Shown here piece by piece: positions 8,473 through 18,251 of a stretch of 64,000 bases of DNA (positions are counted from its first letter, which is position 1; each line of letters opens with the position of its first letter). Below the pieces are notes generated by a model. The model was given only the letters and a program-made list of their open reading frames with translations, did not search any database and was not told the DNA's origin. This DNA is from Saccharicrinis sp963667815 (GTDB lineage Bacteria > Bacteroidota > Bacteroidia > Bacteroidales > Marinilabiliaceae). Made by a program: the position numbers and the translations under genes. Location: the NCBI GenBank assembly GCA_963667815.1, contig OY764021.1. One strand, 5' to 3'.

Positions 8473-9309
8473 TTAATTATGTGGAGTAATAATAGTTATC
8501 ATCCCCTCGCCTTTAATCTTATACTTAGTTTTTCCTAAATCATCATTAATTTCTATTTTATTGTCTTTTATTAAAATTCTGGATTGAAAAGGCTTTTGCA
8601 CTCCTGCCTCATAACATTGCAGGCAAATTACATCTACATCTTTGGCTTCCTGACTAATTTGTGACTGAAAATAAGCCATGTCATTTTCATACAATTCCTT
8701 TCCATCTCTTTGGCTGTAAATAATATCAGCACTAATTTTTCGCCTTCCATTTGCAGTTGTATCACGCCATTGCGCTTGTAATTCACCAATTGGGGCATAA
8801 TTTTTTGGTGCTTTTACTTTGTTATTTAACGTGGTTGAAATTACAGCATAGCCTAAACATTCATTTTTATATAAGCTATATATATCACCACCTGGCGTAA
8901 GTATCGGATACTTTTTGAAAAACAATAAACTGTCACTCACTAAGTAATCAGATGACATGTTCTTAATTGTATTTATATTTTCTGAGCTCTGCCAGTCAGT
9001 ATTGGCATAACATATTAACTGGAACGTCATGTTACTGGTTAACTTTTCCTCATTTACATACACTGCTGAAAACTTTCCGTTTTTAACAACTACTGAAGAA
9101 TCCTGGGATGATAATTCGTTATCCTTCAGTAATTGACCCAGCATTTTAGTTCCTTCCGGAAGATTGGTTTCTCCCTCAACATATAAATTCCCGTCATCTC
9201 TGGCTGCAAATTTGTTAAATCTTACATTAACTAGGTTTTTGTCTGTATTGCAACTTACAATAAGGGTTAACGCCACAAGGGCAATGATGATTTTTTCAAT
9301 AGTTTTCAT
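8473..9309 (-). CDS. Predicted lipoprotein of unknown function
   Basis: Family not recognised. The 278-residue protein starts with a lipoprotein signal: charged MKTIEK, a hydrophobic stretch, then LIVSC with Cys20 as probable lipidation site, so it is envelope-anchored. The early part (VRFNKFAARDDGNLYVEGETN) is reminiscent of the beta-rich DUF4369-type domains of Bacteroidota lipoproteins, but this is only a resemblance. A CLQC pair lies at about residues 217-220. It stands alone between the cbi genes (convergent) and the chemoreceptor (divergent). Confidence 0.75.
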   Translation of the reverse strand: MKTIEKIIIALVALTLIVSCNTDKNLVNVRFNKFAARDDGNLYVEGETNLPEGTKMLGQLLKDNELSSQDSSVVVKNGKFSAVYVNEEKLTSNMTFQLICYANTDWQSSENINTIKNMSSDYLVSDSLLFFKKYPILTPGGDIYSLYKNECLGYAVISTTLNNKVKAPKNYAPIGELQAQWRDTTANGRRKISADIIYSQRDGKELYENDMAYFQSQISQEAKDVDVICLQCYEAGVQKPFQSRILIKDNKIEINDDLGKTKYKIKGEGMITIITPHN

Positions 9310-9555
9310 AGTTTAATTGGTTTGAGCTTAAAAAATTTAAGATCTGCGTTAAAACTTTTATCACACAAATATGTTTTTTTACACTCTATTTTATGAGGAT
9401 AATTAAATAAAACAGGGTGATAATTTCATATTTCGCTCTAATGTATATTATATTTAAAAAATAACCATCAAATAATAATATCGTAACAGTTATTATAAAT
9501 CATCTTGCAAAGATGATCAATTCCCGGTTTCATATATCAAACAACTTTTAAAATA

Positions 9556-9585
9556 TTGATAATACAATTGTTTATCATATATTTG
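9556..9585 (+). promoter_or_regulatory. Candidate Bacteroidota sigma-ABfr promoter
   Basis: TTG at 9556-9558 and TATATTTG at 9578-9585 with a 19-base spacer match the Bacteroidota -33 TTG / -7 TAnnTTTG pattern. It would start transcription nearly 300 bases before the chemoreceptor gene, giving a long leader. No other strong match is visible nearer the gene. Confidence 0.4.
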
Positions 9586-9803
9586 CGTGCGTAATATTTA
9601 GGGATATTACATACCACCCCCCGTAATAAAGTATTTGCAATACGCTAATATCTTATAGTTTAACATTCTTTTAATATTAATGGCGAAACTAATTTGAGGT
9701 ATTAACGTTTAAGCATTTAAGTATTTCAGATTTGTTATTCTTTAATACATTAACAATCCCTAAATAATTATAAAACACTAGATTATAGCGAACTATGCAG
9801 AAG

Positions 9804-9833
9804 TACATAAGCCCAATTTACATTGGGTATGTA
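9804..9833 (+). promoter_or_regulatory. Leader hairpin upstream of the chemoreceptor gene
   Basis: tacata (9804-9809) + cccaat (9812-9817) pair with attggg (9822-9827) + tatgta (9828-9833). The result is 12 base pairs with a 2-base bulge and a 4-base loop, 49 bases before the start codon. No T-run follows, so it is more likely a leader structure than a terminator. Confidence 0.4.
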
Positions 9834-9882
9834 GATATGGTGCGCTAAAAAGTTATAGTAAAGTAAATTATAGTATAGTAAA

Positions 9883-11508
9883 ATGAAATATAAAGGTATT
9901 TTAAAATTCAGAGGTAAGCTCATACTAATAATAGTGATACCTCTTCTTATTTCTACAATAACGGCTGTAATGGTCTCCTCTTCGAAATTAAGAGATCAGG
10001 GATTACAGACTCTTGAACGTAAAACCAAAGCCATTTTAACCAGGATGGAAGCAATCAGAACTTATGTTGCTACTCAGTTTGATCTTGAAAAAGAAATTGA
10101 AGAAATAAAAGATGAACATCCTGACGGTGTTTTAAGTGAAAAAGAGAAAAGTAACATTTTAAAAATGGTTCCTATTTTTGCTTCAATGGAAGTAGGTGCT
10201 ATGAATGCCGAAAAAGATAGTTATTCATTCAGAGTAGCTTCGCATAGAGCCAGAAACCCAAGGAATCTGGCTACAGACGAGGAGCAAGAATTTATTAAGC
10301 AATTTGAAGAAGATGCTTCCATCGAGGATATTTCTTATATCAATAAAGAAACCAATGAACTTTGGGTTATGCGCCCGGTTAGACTCTCAGAAAAAGACGG
10401 TTGTCTTACCTGTCATGGTAAACCTTCAACTAGTCCCTGGGGCAATAATAAAGATATTTTAGGGTACGAAATGGAGAATTATAAAGATGGAGATATTGAA
10501 GGTATTTTCATCTTAAAATCGAGCCTTGATGCCAATAACAACGAAGTTCAGGCCAATATTAAACATGCCATTACAAATATTATTGTAATCATGTCTATCA
10601 TCTTTGTAATTACCATCATTATTAGCTCTTTATTTATTAAAAGAACCAATGGTAAATTGCAAACCATTGTAAAGGCCAATAACCGTATTTCACAAGGTCA
10701 ACTAAATGAGAGAGTTGAAATTAAGGGTACTGATGAATTTTCGGAATTGGGTATTCATACCAATGCCATGATTGACTCATTAACAAATGTAATTGATGCT
10801 TTAAACAAAACATCAAACATGCTTATTGATGAAAGTAATCGTACTACAGATCTGTCTGAAAAACTAGCCAACCATTCTTCGGAACAGGCTGCAGCTGTTG
10901 AAGAAATTTCAGTATCGATGGAAGAAATGACCGCATCAATACAACAAAATCATAGCAATGCAAAAAGTACTGAAGAAATATCTAAATCTTCTGTTGAAGA
11001 AATTAAGAATGGTAATTCTACTTCAGAAACAGCTGTTTCGTCAATGCTTAACATTGGTAAAGAGTTAAAAGTGATTGAAGATATCGCCAATCAAACCAAT
11101 ATATTGGCTCTTAATGCTTCGGTAGAAGCTGCCAGAGCAGGTAAAGCCGGAAGTGGATTTGCTGTTGTGGCCGGGGAAGTACGTAAGCTTGCGGAATTAA
11201 GCCGCGTATCAGCCGATAAAATTAAGACTTCATTTACCGATGGCGTTAACACAGTTTCAGTTACTAAGGATAAGCTTGCAGAGTTGGTTCCTGATATTGA
11301 AAAAACATCAGTTTTACTAAGTGAAATTGCTTCATCAAGTATGGAACAAAGTTTAAGTGGTAATGAGATTAACAATGCCATTCAAAGTTTAAATGAAGCC
11401 ACTCAGGAAAATGCAAATATTGCAGAAGGAATGAGTGCCAGGGCCAAACTACTATCAAAAGCGGCAAATGATTTAAAAGAAAAGATTTCATTTTTTAGGA
11501 TAAACTAA
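9883..11508 (+). CDS. Methyl-accepting chemotaxis protein with c-type haem (Tll0287/DUF3365-like) sensor
   Basis: Inner-membrane chemoreceptor of 541 residues. Order: short basic N-terminus, TM1 about 12-31, extracytoplasmic sensor about 32-228 ending in a CxxCH haem-binding motif (CLTCH at 174-178), TM2 about 232-252, HAMP about 253-305, and a cytoplasmic coiled-coil signalling domain to the end. The hairpin tip is standard (IANQTNILALNASVEAARAG, then GFAVVAGEVRKLAE). There is no C-terminal CheB/CheR pentapeptide. The sensor family is known to bind haem covalently, so redox or gas sensing is the inference. No che genes are nearby in the window. Confidence 0.92.
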   Translation: MKYKGILKFRGKLILIIVIPLLISTITAVMVSSSKLRDQGLQTLERKTKAILTRMEAIRTYVATQFDLEKEIEEIKDEHPDGVLSEKEKSNILKMVPIFASMEVGAMNAEKDSYSFRVASHRARNPRNLATDEEQEFIKQFEEDASIEDISYINKETNELWVMRPVRLSEKDGCLTCHGKPSTSPWGNNKDILGYEMENYKDGDIEGIFILKSSLDANNNEVQANIKHAITNIIVIMSIIFVITIIISSLFIKRTNGKLQTIVKANNRISQGQLNERVEIKGTDEFSELGIHTNAMIDSLTNVIDALNKTSNMLIDESNRTTDLSEKLANHSSEQAAAVEEISVSMEEMTASIQQNHSNAKSTEEISKSSVEEIKNGNSTSETAVSSMLNIGKELKVIEDIANQTNILALNASVEAARAGKAGSGFAVVAGEVRKLAELSRVSADKIKTSFTDGVNTVSVTKDKLAELVPDIEKTSVLLSEIASSSMEQSLSGNEINNAIQSLNEATQENANIAEGMSARAKLLSKAANDLKEKISFFRIN

Positions 11509-11541
11509 TATCCTGAATTGTAGCAATAAGAAATAAATAAT

Positions 11542-11581
11542 CAATGAACGCTCCGAAAATACCGGAGCGTTCATTGTTTTT
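11542..11581 (+). terminator. Rho-independent terminator after the chemoreceptor gene
   Basis: caatgaacgctccg (11542-11555) pairs perfectly with cggagcgttcattg (11563-11576) around a 7-base loop, followed by ttttt. Because the stem is preceded by A residues it could also stop the convergent nuclease gene. Confidence 0.9.
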
Positions 11582-11601
11582 ATTGATGGGGTAAAAAAAT
11601 C

Positions 11602-13179
11602 CTATTTAATAATTACTTTTTTAATTACTGTCTCTCCGGTCTCTAGTTCAATCTTTACAAAGTAAAATCCCGGTTTTAATGTACCTATATCAATTGGCAG
11701 GTTGTTAACAACAGCCGAATAATGAAGTTTCAAATTCCCAGCCTGACTAAATATTGCTACATCAGCTCCTTGACTATTAGGAATGCCTGATATAATAAAT
11801 TGATCATGTGCCGGATTAGGGTACAAAAACATATTCAAATTTGAAACTTCATTTATTGCGGTTGATTTTAATCCTTTTACTATAATATCGTCAACATTCC
11901 ATGTATTACTTCCTGTTGATGTACAAATAAATTTAAAAGCTACATAAATACTTTTACCAGCCCAATCCGACAAATCAATATCTCCGGAATGAACAGCTGT
12001 AAATGCATTGGTTGATAATGCAGCCTGCGTAGTTATATCTACCCAGGTATAGTCATTAGGGTTTGAACTACCATCATAATCCGATGAAATCAATATCTTA
12101 AAGCTTGTTTCTCCCTGGTACACTTTCATCATGGTAGTAAATGATAATGAAAGACCGGTATAACCACTCAGATCAATTGCCTGAGCATTGATCAACCAAT
12201 CTTCATTCAGATAATGTGTTCCATTATCATAACCCGACATCTTAGCATAACGATTGCCAGATCCTGAGGCATACCAAATTTGATTGTCTCCAAAAACAGA
12301 GTATTCTGTCATATTATTTAAGTCACCACTTTGAAAATCTTCACTGAATATAATAGTGTAATCTTCCGTATCACCACTACCCGAACCGCCTCCAGAACCA
12401 ACACCACTTCCTTCTCCCCAGATTAATCCAACATATTCAGGATGATCAATAAACGGATTTCGGTTATTCTGAATATTATATATTTTCTCATTTCGAGTCA
12501 ATTCCCAAGCATCTACAGGATCTTCTTCATGCCATTTTAATAAAGTAGAAAGCTTTCCATGCAATCCACTGGATGATGAGTATTCAGCAAGCTCTAAATC
12601 ATATCCATCTACACTTTCATACCTTGTTGCCATATAAAACAGCATTCGTGCAACATCTCCCTTTACTTCATCTCTTGGTTCCCAACTATCGCCATCACTA
12701 TAACATCCTGTTGCTCCACTCCCACCATCATAACGAGATGCATCCACATACTCAGAACCACCTTCGTCGAAATATAAATTTCCTCTGGCACCATTTACTG
12801 TTACATCTGTTGGTCTTAAATGATGAATATCTGTACCAGGTCCGTTACTTGTACCAAAGCCTCCCATCGATTTTGCCCATGTATGTTCACGATTCCAGTC
12901 CGAAGCATCACCCCCATTTATATTTTTCGGATAAGACCAACCCGTGTACAATAAAATAACATTGTTACTATTATTAGGGTCTTCATCGGTTGTTTTCAAG
13001 GCCTCCCAAACTTGTGAGTAACTTAATACTACCTGACCATTACTAATGATATTATGTAATTCAGACTTTAATGCATCTCCACTTTTACCCTCTGCGCTTG
13101 CATAATAATCAGCAATACTTACAGCCCTAATAGCAAGCGTACTAAATATAAATAACAGAATTAAAAAAGTCTTCCTCAT
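11602..13179 (-). CDS. Secreted endonuclease I family nuclease with T9SS sorting domain
   Basis: Extracellular DNase/RNase of 525 residues. The signal peptide is about 1-20. The EndoI domain is about 20-255 with the metal/catalytic signatures NREHTWAKSMGG (96-107), DIHHLRPTD (117-125) and ARGNLYFDEGG (131-141). A Ser/Gly-rich linker at about 256-272 precedes a beta-sandwich of choice-of-anchor-J type to about 440. The C-terminal type A sorting domain (FLYPNPAHDQFIISG to VIKKVIIK) directs export by the type IX system. It is monocistronic. Likely role: degrading environmental DNA for phosphate or nucleosides. Confidence 0.92.
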   Translation of the reverse strand: MRKTFLILLFIFSTLAIRAVSIADYYASAEGKSGDALKSELHNIISNGQVVLSYSQVWEALKTTDEDPNNSNNVILLYTGWSYPKNINGGDASDWNREHTWAKSMGGFGTSNGPGTDIHHLRPTDVTVNGARGNLYFDEGGSEYVDASRYDGGSGATGCYSDGDSWEPRDEVKGDVARMLFYMATRYESVDGYDLELAEYSSSSGLHGKLSTLLKWHEEDPVDAWELTRNEKIYNIQNNRNPFIDHPEYVGLIWGEGSGVGSGGGSGSGDTEDYTIIFSEDFQSGDLNNMTEYSVFGDNQIWYASGSGNRYAKMSGYDNGTHYLNEDWLINAQAIDLSGYTGLSLSFTTMMKVYQGETSFKILISSDYDGSSNPNDYTWVDITTQAALSTNAFTAVHSGDIDLSDWAGKSIYVAFKFICTSTGSNTWNVDDIIVKGLKSTAINEVSNLNMFLYPNPAHDQFIISGIPNSQGADVAIFSQAGNLKLHYSAVVNNLPIDIGTLKPGFYFVKIELETGETVIKKVIIK

Positions 13180-13390
13180 AAATCAAATTCAAAAAGTTTT
13201 GACAAAAGTACAACAAATTACCATTATAGACCAATTGGTCGATTTATTTTTCGAACTTACCCATTCATTTAGTGTGGCTTTGGTTTAAAACATTAATAAT
13301 TAATTAATATTGCCATATACATTTTTGAAGTTTTAAGTGTAAAAATGAGCATATTTGTATTTTAGTAATAAAAAATAAAGCCACTGTAGT

Positions 13391-13714
13391 ATGACAATAG
13401 AAGAAGCACAAGAAAAAGTAGATCATTGGATTAAAACAATTGGTGTTAAATACTTTAGTGAATTGACCAACATGGCTATACTTACTGAGGAGGTTGGAGA
13501 GTTGGCTAGAGTTATAGCCCGCAAATATGGCGAACAATCTTTTAAAGAGGGAGAAAAAGACAACCTGGCTGATGAAATGGCTGATGTATTATGGGTATTA
13601 ATATGTTTAGCAAACCAAACTGGTGTAAATCTTACTGAGGCCTTACAAAACAATTTTGATAAGAAAACTAAACGTGATCATAAAAGACACATTAACAATA
13701 AAAAGTTACAATAA
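13391..13714 (+). CDS. MazG-like nucleotide pyrophosphohydrolase
   Basis: Small all-alpha NTP pyrophosphatase of 107 residues. The metal-binding pattern of the MazG superfamily is present: EEVGE at residues 33-37 and DEMAD at 61-65 (ExxE...ExxD). It probably hydrolyses non-canonical or excess (d)NTPs to the monophosphate. The ATG at 13391 puts the first helix at the usual distance. The stop codon overlaps the start of deoC by one base, so the two nucleotide-metabolism genes are coupled. Confidence 0.88.
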   Translation: MTIEEAQEKVDHWIKTIGVKYFSELTNMAILTEEVGELARVIARKYGEQSFKEGEKDNLADEMADVLWVLICLANQTGVNLTEALQNNFDKKTKRDHKRHINNKKLQ

Positions 13715-14613
13715 TGATGGAAGCAGAAAATATATTAGAAGAATATAAAGTACCATTTCAGTTTAATGAAGTTAAGTTAAGAGTAGATGAAATTATTAAT
13801 TCGAATCAGGAATTAAGTAAGGATTCTGAGGTTTTAAAAAGCATTTTTAATTGCATCGACTTAACCACCCTAAAAGAAACTGATTCTGCAGATTCTGTAA
13901 CTGCATTTATTCAAAAAGTAAATGATTTTGCAAAACAATATCCATCAATCCCTTCGGTTGGAGGAATATGCGTATTTCCTGTTTTTGCTCCGGTATTAAA
14001 ACAATACCTGAAAGTTGAAGGCGTTAATAGAGCTGTAGTGTCTGCAGGATTTCCATCTTCACAAACTTTTTTAGATTTAAAAGTACTTGAAACAAAAAAA
14101 GCCGTTGATTTTGGCGCAAACGAAATTGATGTAGTAATTTCTGTAGGTGAATTTTTAGAAGGTAACTATGAGTTTGTTTATGAAGAAATTCGCCAATTAA
14201 AAGAAGCATGTGGTGATGCCCATTTAAAGGTGATTTTAGAAACCGGAGCATTAAAAGATCCTGAACTCATTTGGAATGCTTCTATTATTGCAATGGATGC
14301 AGGAGCTGACTTTATAAAAACAAGTACTGGTAAAATTCCGGTAGCTGCTACGCTAGAGGCTGCCTATGTAATGTGTCAGGCTATTAAAGCATTTAATGCA
14401 AAACACAAACGTAAAGTAGGCTTTAAACCAGCCGGAGGTATTTCAGAAACTACTGAAGCCATAAATTACTATGCGGTGGTTAAAACTATTTTGGGAGAAG
14501 AATGGCTCAAAAAAGAGTTATTCAGAATTGGTGCCAGTCGTTTGGCAAACAACCTTTTAAATGATATTTTAAAATTAGAAGATCCATCAACTGAAACCAT
14601 TACATTCTTTTAG
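13714..14613 (+). CDS. deoC: Deoxyribose-phosphate aldolase
   Basis: Class I aldolase that cleaves 2-deoxyribose-5-phosphate to glyceraldehyde-3-phosphate and acetaldehyde in deoxynucleoside catabolism. It has 299 residues, slightly longer than the E. coli enzyme because of an N-terminal extension. Active-site motifs: DFIKTSTGK at 199-207, whose Lys202 is the Schiff-base residue, and GFKPAGGI at 236-243, with the second lysine. Two adjacent ATGs (13714, 13717) are possible starts. It overlaps the MazG-like gene by one base. Confidence 0.94.
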   Translation: MMEAENILEEYKVPFQFNEVKLRVDEIINSNQELSKDSEVLKSIFNCIDLTTLKETDSADSVTAFIQKVNDFAKQYPSIPSVGGICVFPVFAPVLKQYLKVEGVNRAVVSAGFPSSQTFLDLKVLETKKAVDFGANEIDVVISVGEFLEGNYEFVYEEIRQLKEACGDAHLKVILETGALKDPELIWNASIIAMDAGADFIKTSTGKIPVAATLEAAYVMCQAIKAFNAKHKRKVGFKPAGGISETTEAINYYAVVKTILGEEWLKKELFRIGASRLANNLLNDILKLEDPSTETITFF

Positions 14614-14636
14614 TTGACACAATTTAATATCTGTTT

Positions 14637-16157
14637 ATGAGCGATATATTCAGTCGGTTTAAATCAACAGTAATACAATCTTTCTTTTATAGCCTGGGTA
14701 ATTTTGCCGGAAAATTTTCCGGTGTATTGCTCTTGCCCATTTATTCGTTGTATTTACCCGTTGAAGTATTTGGATTATATGCGCTTTTTGAGGTGATATT
14801 TCAGGTTTTTCAGGTTTTTTCGGGACTAGGTATTAAACTAGGCCTAACACGTTGGTATTGGGACGAAGAATCAACAAAAGACAAGAAAAGCCTGTTTTTT
14901 ACAACCTACTTATTTAATCTGGTCGTTTGTATTCTGTTTAGTTATCTATTATTTATCTCCTTTGATTTCCTATCAGAATATTACTTTAAAACACAGATTA
15001 ACAAGCAGCTTATAAGTTTATTTATTACCGGAAATTTAATTAAGCTGTTTTCAGAAGTTCCAATGTTACTCCTAAGAGTACAACACAAAGCAAAACAACA
15101 CTCTGTTGTTCAAATCTCTCAATTATTAAGTTTTGTTCTCTTTGTATTCATCTTTTTAGCAGTATTTCAACAAGGAATTGAAGGCATATTTTGGGCCAAC
15201 ATATTATCCGGTGCCCTCCAGTTTATGCTGGTTATTCCTGTAATTATTAGAAATACCAAATTTAAATTTGAATTTAGAATTTTGATGGAGATGTTAACCT
15301 ATGGTTTTCCGGTAGCTTTAGGAAATATGGTTAATATCACTTTTAACTTTACAGATAAGTATTTCTTAAATTGGTTTTCAAACTTAAAAGTTGTGGGTAC
15401 ATTTACTCTGGCTCACAAACTATCAAACATTGTCAACTTACTAATAGTTAACTCTTTTATGAATGCCTACATGCACAATTACTTCAAAGGTATTCATGAT
15501 AAAAATAATGACCGATTTTACAGCAGATCATTTACTTATTTTTTATTGGCCATTACATTCTTTAGCCTGCTTTTAATAGTATTTATTGATGAAGCCATCT
15601 TTGTATTTTCTGCCAATAACAAAGATTATTCTCAAGCAGCTGTCATTGTTCCTGTTTTAACTATTGGATTAATATTTGGTGGTGTAAGACAAATACTAAC
15701 GCTTCCGATTAATAAAATAAAGAAAACAAGAATCATAGGTATACTATCTATTTTAGCCGGTATTTTAAATGTGTATTTAAACTACATTCTTATACCAAAA
15801 TACAATGCACTGGGTGCTGCTTATGCAACAGGTATTGTTCAAGTCTTTTCATCTTTAATACTATTAGGATTTGTGGTAAGACTTGTTAATATACCTTTTG
15901 AATGGAAGCGAATTAAATTAATTGTTTTAAGCTTTACTTTAACTATTATTCTGTATTATCTGGTCAACTTTCAAATTTGGATATTGAATTTCGTTTTTAA
16001 GATTGGCATTTTGATAGCCTGGGGTGCTTTGCTATATTTTAGCCACTTTCTTTTACCTGAGGAAAAGCAACGAATGACTCAATTTGTTGAAAAATGGTGG
16101 GATATTAAAAAGCTTAAAAAGAACCTACAATCTTTAAAAGGTGATAAAAAAGAGTAA
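14637..16157 (+). CDS. Flippase-like polysaccharide export protein (MOP superfamily)
   Basis: Integral membrane protein of 506 residues with about 14 hydrophobic segments, starting with FYSLGNFAGKFSGVLLLPIYSLYLP, which is typical of Wzx/RfbX-type flippases. It ends in a charged cytoplasmic tail (KLKKNLQSLKGDKKE). It likely moves a lipid-linked glycan repeat unit across the inner membrane. Its stop codon abuts the stop of the convergent glycosyltransferase gene with no spacer, and that operon carries the sugar-modifying partners. Substrate unknown. The first stretch is quoted only as a motif of the N-terminal helix. Confidence 0.85.
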   Translation: MSDIFSRFKSTVIQSFFYSLGNFAGKFSGVLLLPIYSLYLPVEVFGLYALFEVIFQVFQVFSGLGIKLGLTRWYWDEESTKDKKSLFFTTYLFNLVVCILFSYLLFISFDFLSEYYFKTQINKQLISLFITGNLIKLFSEVPMLLLRVQHKAKQHSVVQISQLLSFVLFVFIFLAVFQQGIEGIFWANILSGALQFMLVIPVIIRNTKFKFEFRILMEMLTYGFPVALGNMVNITFNFTDKYFLNWFSNLKVVGTFTLAHKLSNIVNLLIVNSFMNAYMHNYFKGIHDKNNDRFYSRSFTYFLLAITFFSLLLIVFIDEAIFVFSANNKDYSQAAVIVPVLTIGLIFGGVRQILTLPINKIKKTRIIGILSILAGILNVYLNYILIPKYNALGAAYATGIVQVFSSLILLGFVVRLVNIPFEWKRIKLIVLSFTLTIILYYLVNFQIWILNFVFKIGILIAWGALLYFSHFLLPEEKQRMTQFVEKWWDIKKLKKNLQSLKGDKKE

Positions 16158-17075
16158 TCAGGCTTTTAAGCTCATCAGATATTTCTTGATCTTAAAGTAA
16201 TTGATCATACGCCTGTAAGTAGAAGTATTATAAAATCCTTTGAAGTTTTGTTCTATTTCTTTATCAATATTATCCGATGGGCAGAATTCTGAGGAATTAA
16301 GAGGTTTTTGTTGTAATTCGGTATGATATTTCTTACTGCTTTTCATATTGGTTCCGCTACCATCTACCCCTTGATTTTTAACAAGAGATACCGTTGGATA
16401 AACGGTTGGCAGGTTATTTTTAAATGCAGCATAGTTAAAACGAATAGACCATGAATGAATGATATTCAGTTGCTGCTTTAACAGCATTATAGATAAATCA
16501 TTTCCACCCCGATTAAACATCTCATGATTGCTTTTATATTTAAAAAAGGATTGAAAATCCTTTACATTCCAATCTGTTCTTTGCCAGTTCTGTTTCCACG
16601 TAGCCCATCCCCAACTACAGTTTCGATGCACCTGATACGTATTGTAATCATATGTTTTGGGTATTTCTATAGGTGGTGTATAGCCTGCTACTGACCATAT
16701 ATCCCTAGGTTTATAATAATCCAATGCGTCATTCATAAACTGCAGAAAATAAGGTGACGTTTCCAGATCATCCTCTAAAACAATTACCCGATCATATGTC
16801 TCTAAAACTCTGGAAACCCCATCAATTATAGAATGAGCTAAACCTTTGTTCTGTTCACTAAAAATAAGCTCAACTTTTTTAAAGCCAGTTATGCTCTTTA
16901 AATATGCTCTAACCTTTTGAACCTCATCTTCAACTTCCTTTGATCTGGCCCCATCTGAAAATACATACAACTCACTTTCTGCAGCCAGGATATTCTTAGC
17001 CAAAGCTTCAATAGTTTGTTTTGTATGATCCAGTCTGTTATAAGTAAATAATACTATAGGCGCTAATAGGTTCAT
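16158..17075 (-). CDS. Glycosyltransferase (GT-A fold, GT2-like)
   Basis: Cytoplasmic or membrane-associated sugar transferase of 305 residues. The N-terminus PIVLFTYNRLDHTKQTIEAL is a GT2-type nucleotide-binding start, and VIVLEDDLETSPYFL at 98-112 carries the acidic EDD metal-binding motif. GWATWKQNW later on is typical of the subfamily found in surface-polysaccharide clusters. It overlaps the upstream polysaccharide pyruvyl transferase gene by 4 bases, so they are translated together. Donor and acceptor cannot be told from sequence. Confidence 0.87.
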   Translation of the reverse strand: MNLLAPIVLFTYNRLDHTKQTIEALAKNILAAESELYVFSDGARSKEVEDEVQKVRAYLKSITGFKKVELIFSEQNKGLAHSIIDGVSRVLETYDRVIVLEDDLETSPYFLQFMNDALDYYKPRDIWSVAGYTPPIEIPKTYDYNTYQVHRNCSWGWATWKQNWQRTDWNVKDFQSFFKYKSNHEMFNRGGNDLSIMLLKQQLNIIHSWSIRFNYAAFKNNLPTVYPTVSLVKNQGVDGSGTNMKSSKKYHTELQQKPLNSSEFCPSDNIDKEIEQNFKGFYNTSTYRRMINYFKIKKYLMSLKA

Positions 17076-18247
17076 TGTATATAATTAAAAATATCCGTTG
17101 ACTTAATTTCCTTTAGTTTACTTGCAATTTGATTTGATATTTCTATTTCATTCTCGACCATTTTCATTAAAGAAGCCTTCATTACTGCTTCATCCATATT
17201 TCTAATATCAAACTGATACTCGTCCATATGAAATGATTTCATCACATGCTTATACTTGTTAGCCCAACCAATTACTAAACAAGGCTTACTCAATTTTAAG
17301 GCATGAATTAACCCATGATACCTTGCTGTAATAACAGCTTTTGAGCTATCAAAAATCTGTTGAATTTCATAAGGCGATAAATCTCTGTTCACCAATTGAA
17401 CCGTTTTATTATCCACCTCATTATAAATATCATCACACAAGGTTTTATCGTCATTAGAATGACGAACAATAGCAACCGGCTCACCTTTTTGCAATAATTC
17501 TTTGATCAAACCCGAAAACATAGTCACTACCTCAGGCTTTGACTTAAGTTTAGTCAATTGCTTATTGGGCACAACAATTACAGCCTTGGATTTAACTACC
17601 TCACTATATGCCCCTTTCTGATCCTGACGATAAATATGATTCAAATTAATTTTAGGAGACTGAAGTACTAAATCAAACGAATCAATCACACCTTGCTTTC
17701 TAATCTTATCTGTATAAACTCTACACTCCGGCTCCCTGATAAATATGGTTTTAGCATAGCGGAGATATTTTTTAACCAAGGGCCATATCACCAGTTTTTT
17801 CCATCCTTTAAAATCAAATGGTCCGATGGATTGTGGTAAAAACACAAAAGGTATATTCTTTCTTTTTGCCAACATAACAGGAAATAAGGTGGCATAAGTC
17901 CATAACGGGCTTTGATTATGCGAACTGACTCCGTATCCACTTATATCTAATATTAAATCTGCTGTGGCAAAATGCAATTTAATTTCCTTTTCAGGATTAC
18001 TGATGGGCTTTGGCTTTACAATCAATTTTATAATCGGAAAAGCCATACGCAACACAGTTCGAATATGCATATTTACAATCCGAAATGTATATTTGTTTTG
18101 CTCCTCCGGTTTAATTGTTGGAAAAAGATCAATCATTACAATCTCAGACTCCGGATATTTTGTTTTCAGACTATCAACCAAACAAAAGAGCATGGATTGA
18201 GCTCCTTTATTGATAAAGTTTCCTCCGGTAATTAGGATTTTATGCAT
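17072..18247 (-). CDS. Polysaccharide pyruvyl transferase family protein
   Basis: Predicted to add pyruvate ketals to, or otherwise modify, a surface glycan. It has 391 residues; the start KILITGGNFINKGAQSMLF is the family's N-terminal signature. LDISGYGVSS, FLPQSIGPF and ITARYHGLIHALKLSKP (the conserved RxHG region) follow in order. It is the middle gene of a minus-strand trio (nitroreductase-like, this gene, glycosyltransferase) with 4-bp spacings or overlaps. Confidence 0.88.
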   Translation of the reverse strand: MHKILITGGNFINKGAQSMLFCLVDSLKTKYPESEIVMIDLFPTIKPEEQNKYTFRIVNMHIRTVLRMAFPIIKLIVKPKPISNPEKEIKLHFATADLILDISGYGVSSHNQSPLWTYATLFPVMLAKRKNIPFVFLPQSIGPFDFKGWKKLVIWPLVKKYLRYAKTIFIREPECRVYTDKIRKQGVIDSFDLVLQSPKINLNHIYRQDQKGAYSEVVKSKAVIVVPNKQLTKLKSKPEVVTMFSGLIKELLQKGEPVAIVRHSNDDKTLCDDIYNEVDNKTVQLVNRDLSPYEIQQIFDSSKAVITARYHGLIHALKLSKPCLVIGWANKYKHVMKSFHMDEYQFDIRNMDEAVMKASLMKMVENEIEISNQIASKLKEIKSTDIFNYIQ

Positions 18248-18251
18248 ATAA

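Larger units (their letters stand above)
9310..9882. other. 573-bp divergent intergenic region
   Basis: This AT-rich gap separates the lipoprotein gene and the chemoreceptor gene. It holds a Bacteroidota-type promoter candidate (9556-9585) and a 5'-leader hairpin (9804-9833). Just before the chemoreceptor start are short direct repeats of tatagtaaa. No small gene was seen. Confidence 0.5.

Noticed and set aside
12573..12959. Plus-strand open frame opposite the secreted nuclease
   Set aside because: His/Leu-rich translation is a shadow of the strongly supported minus-strand nuclease gene.
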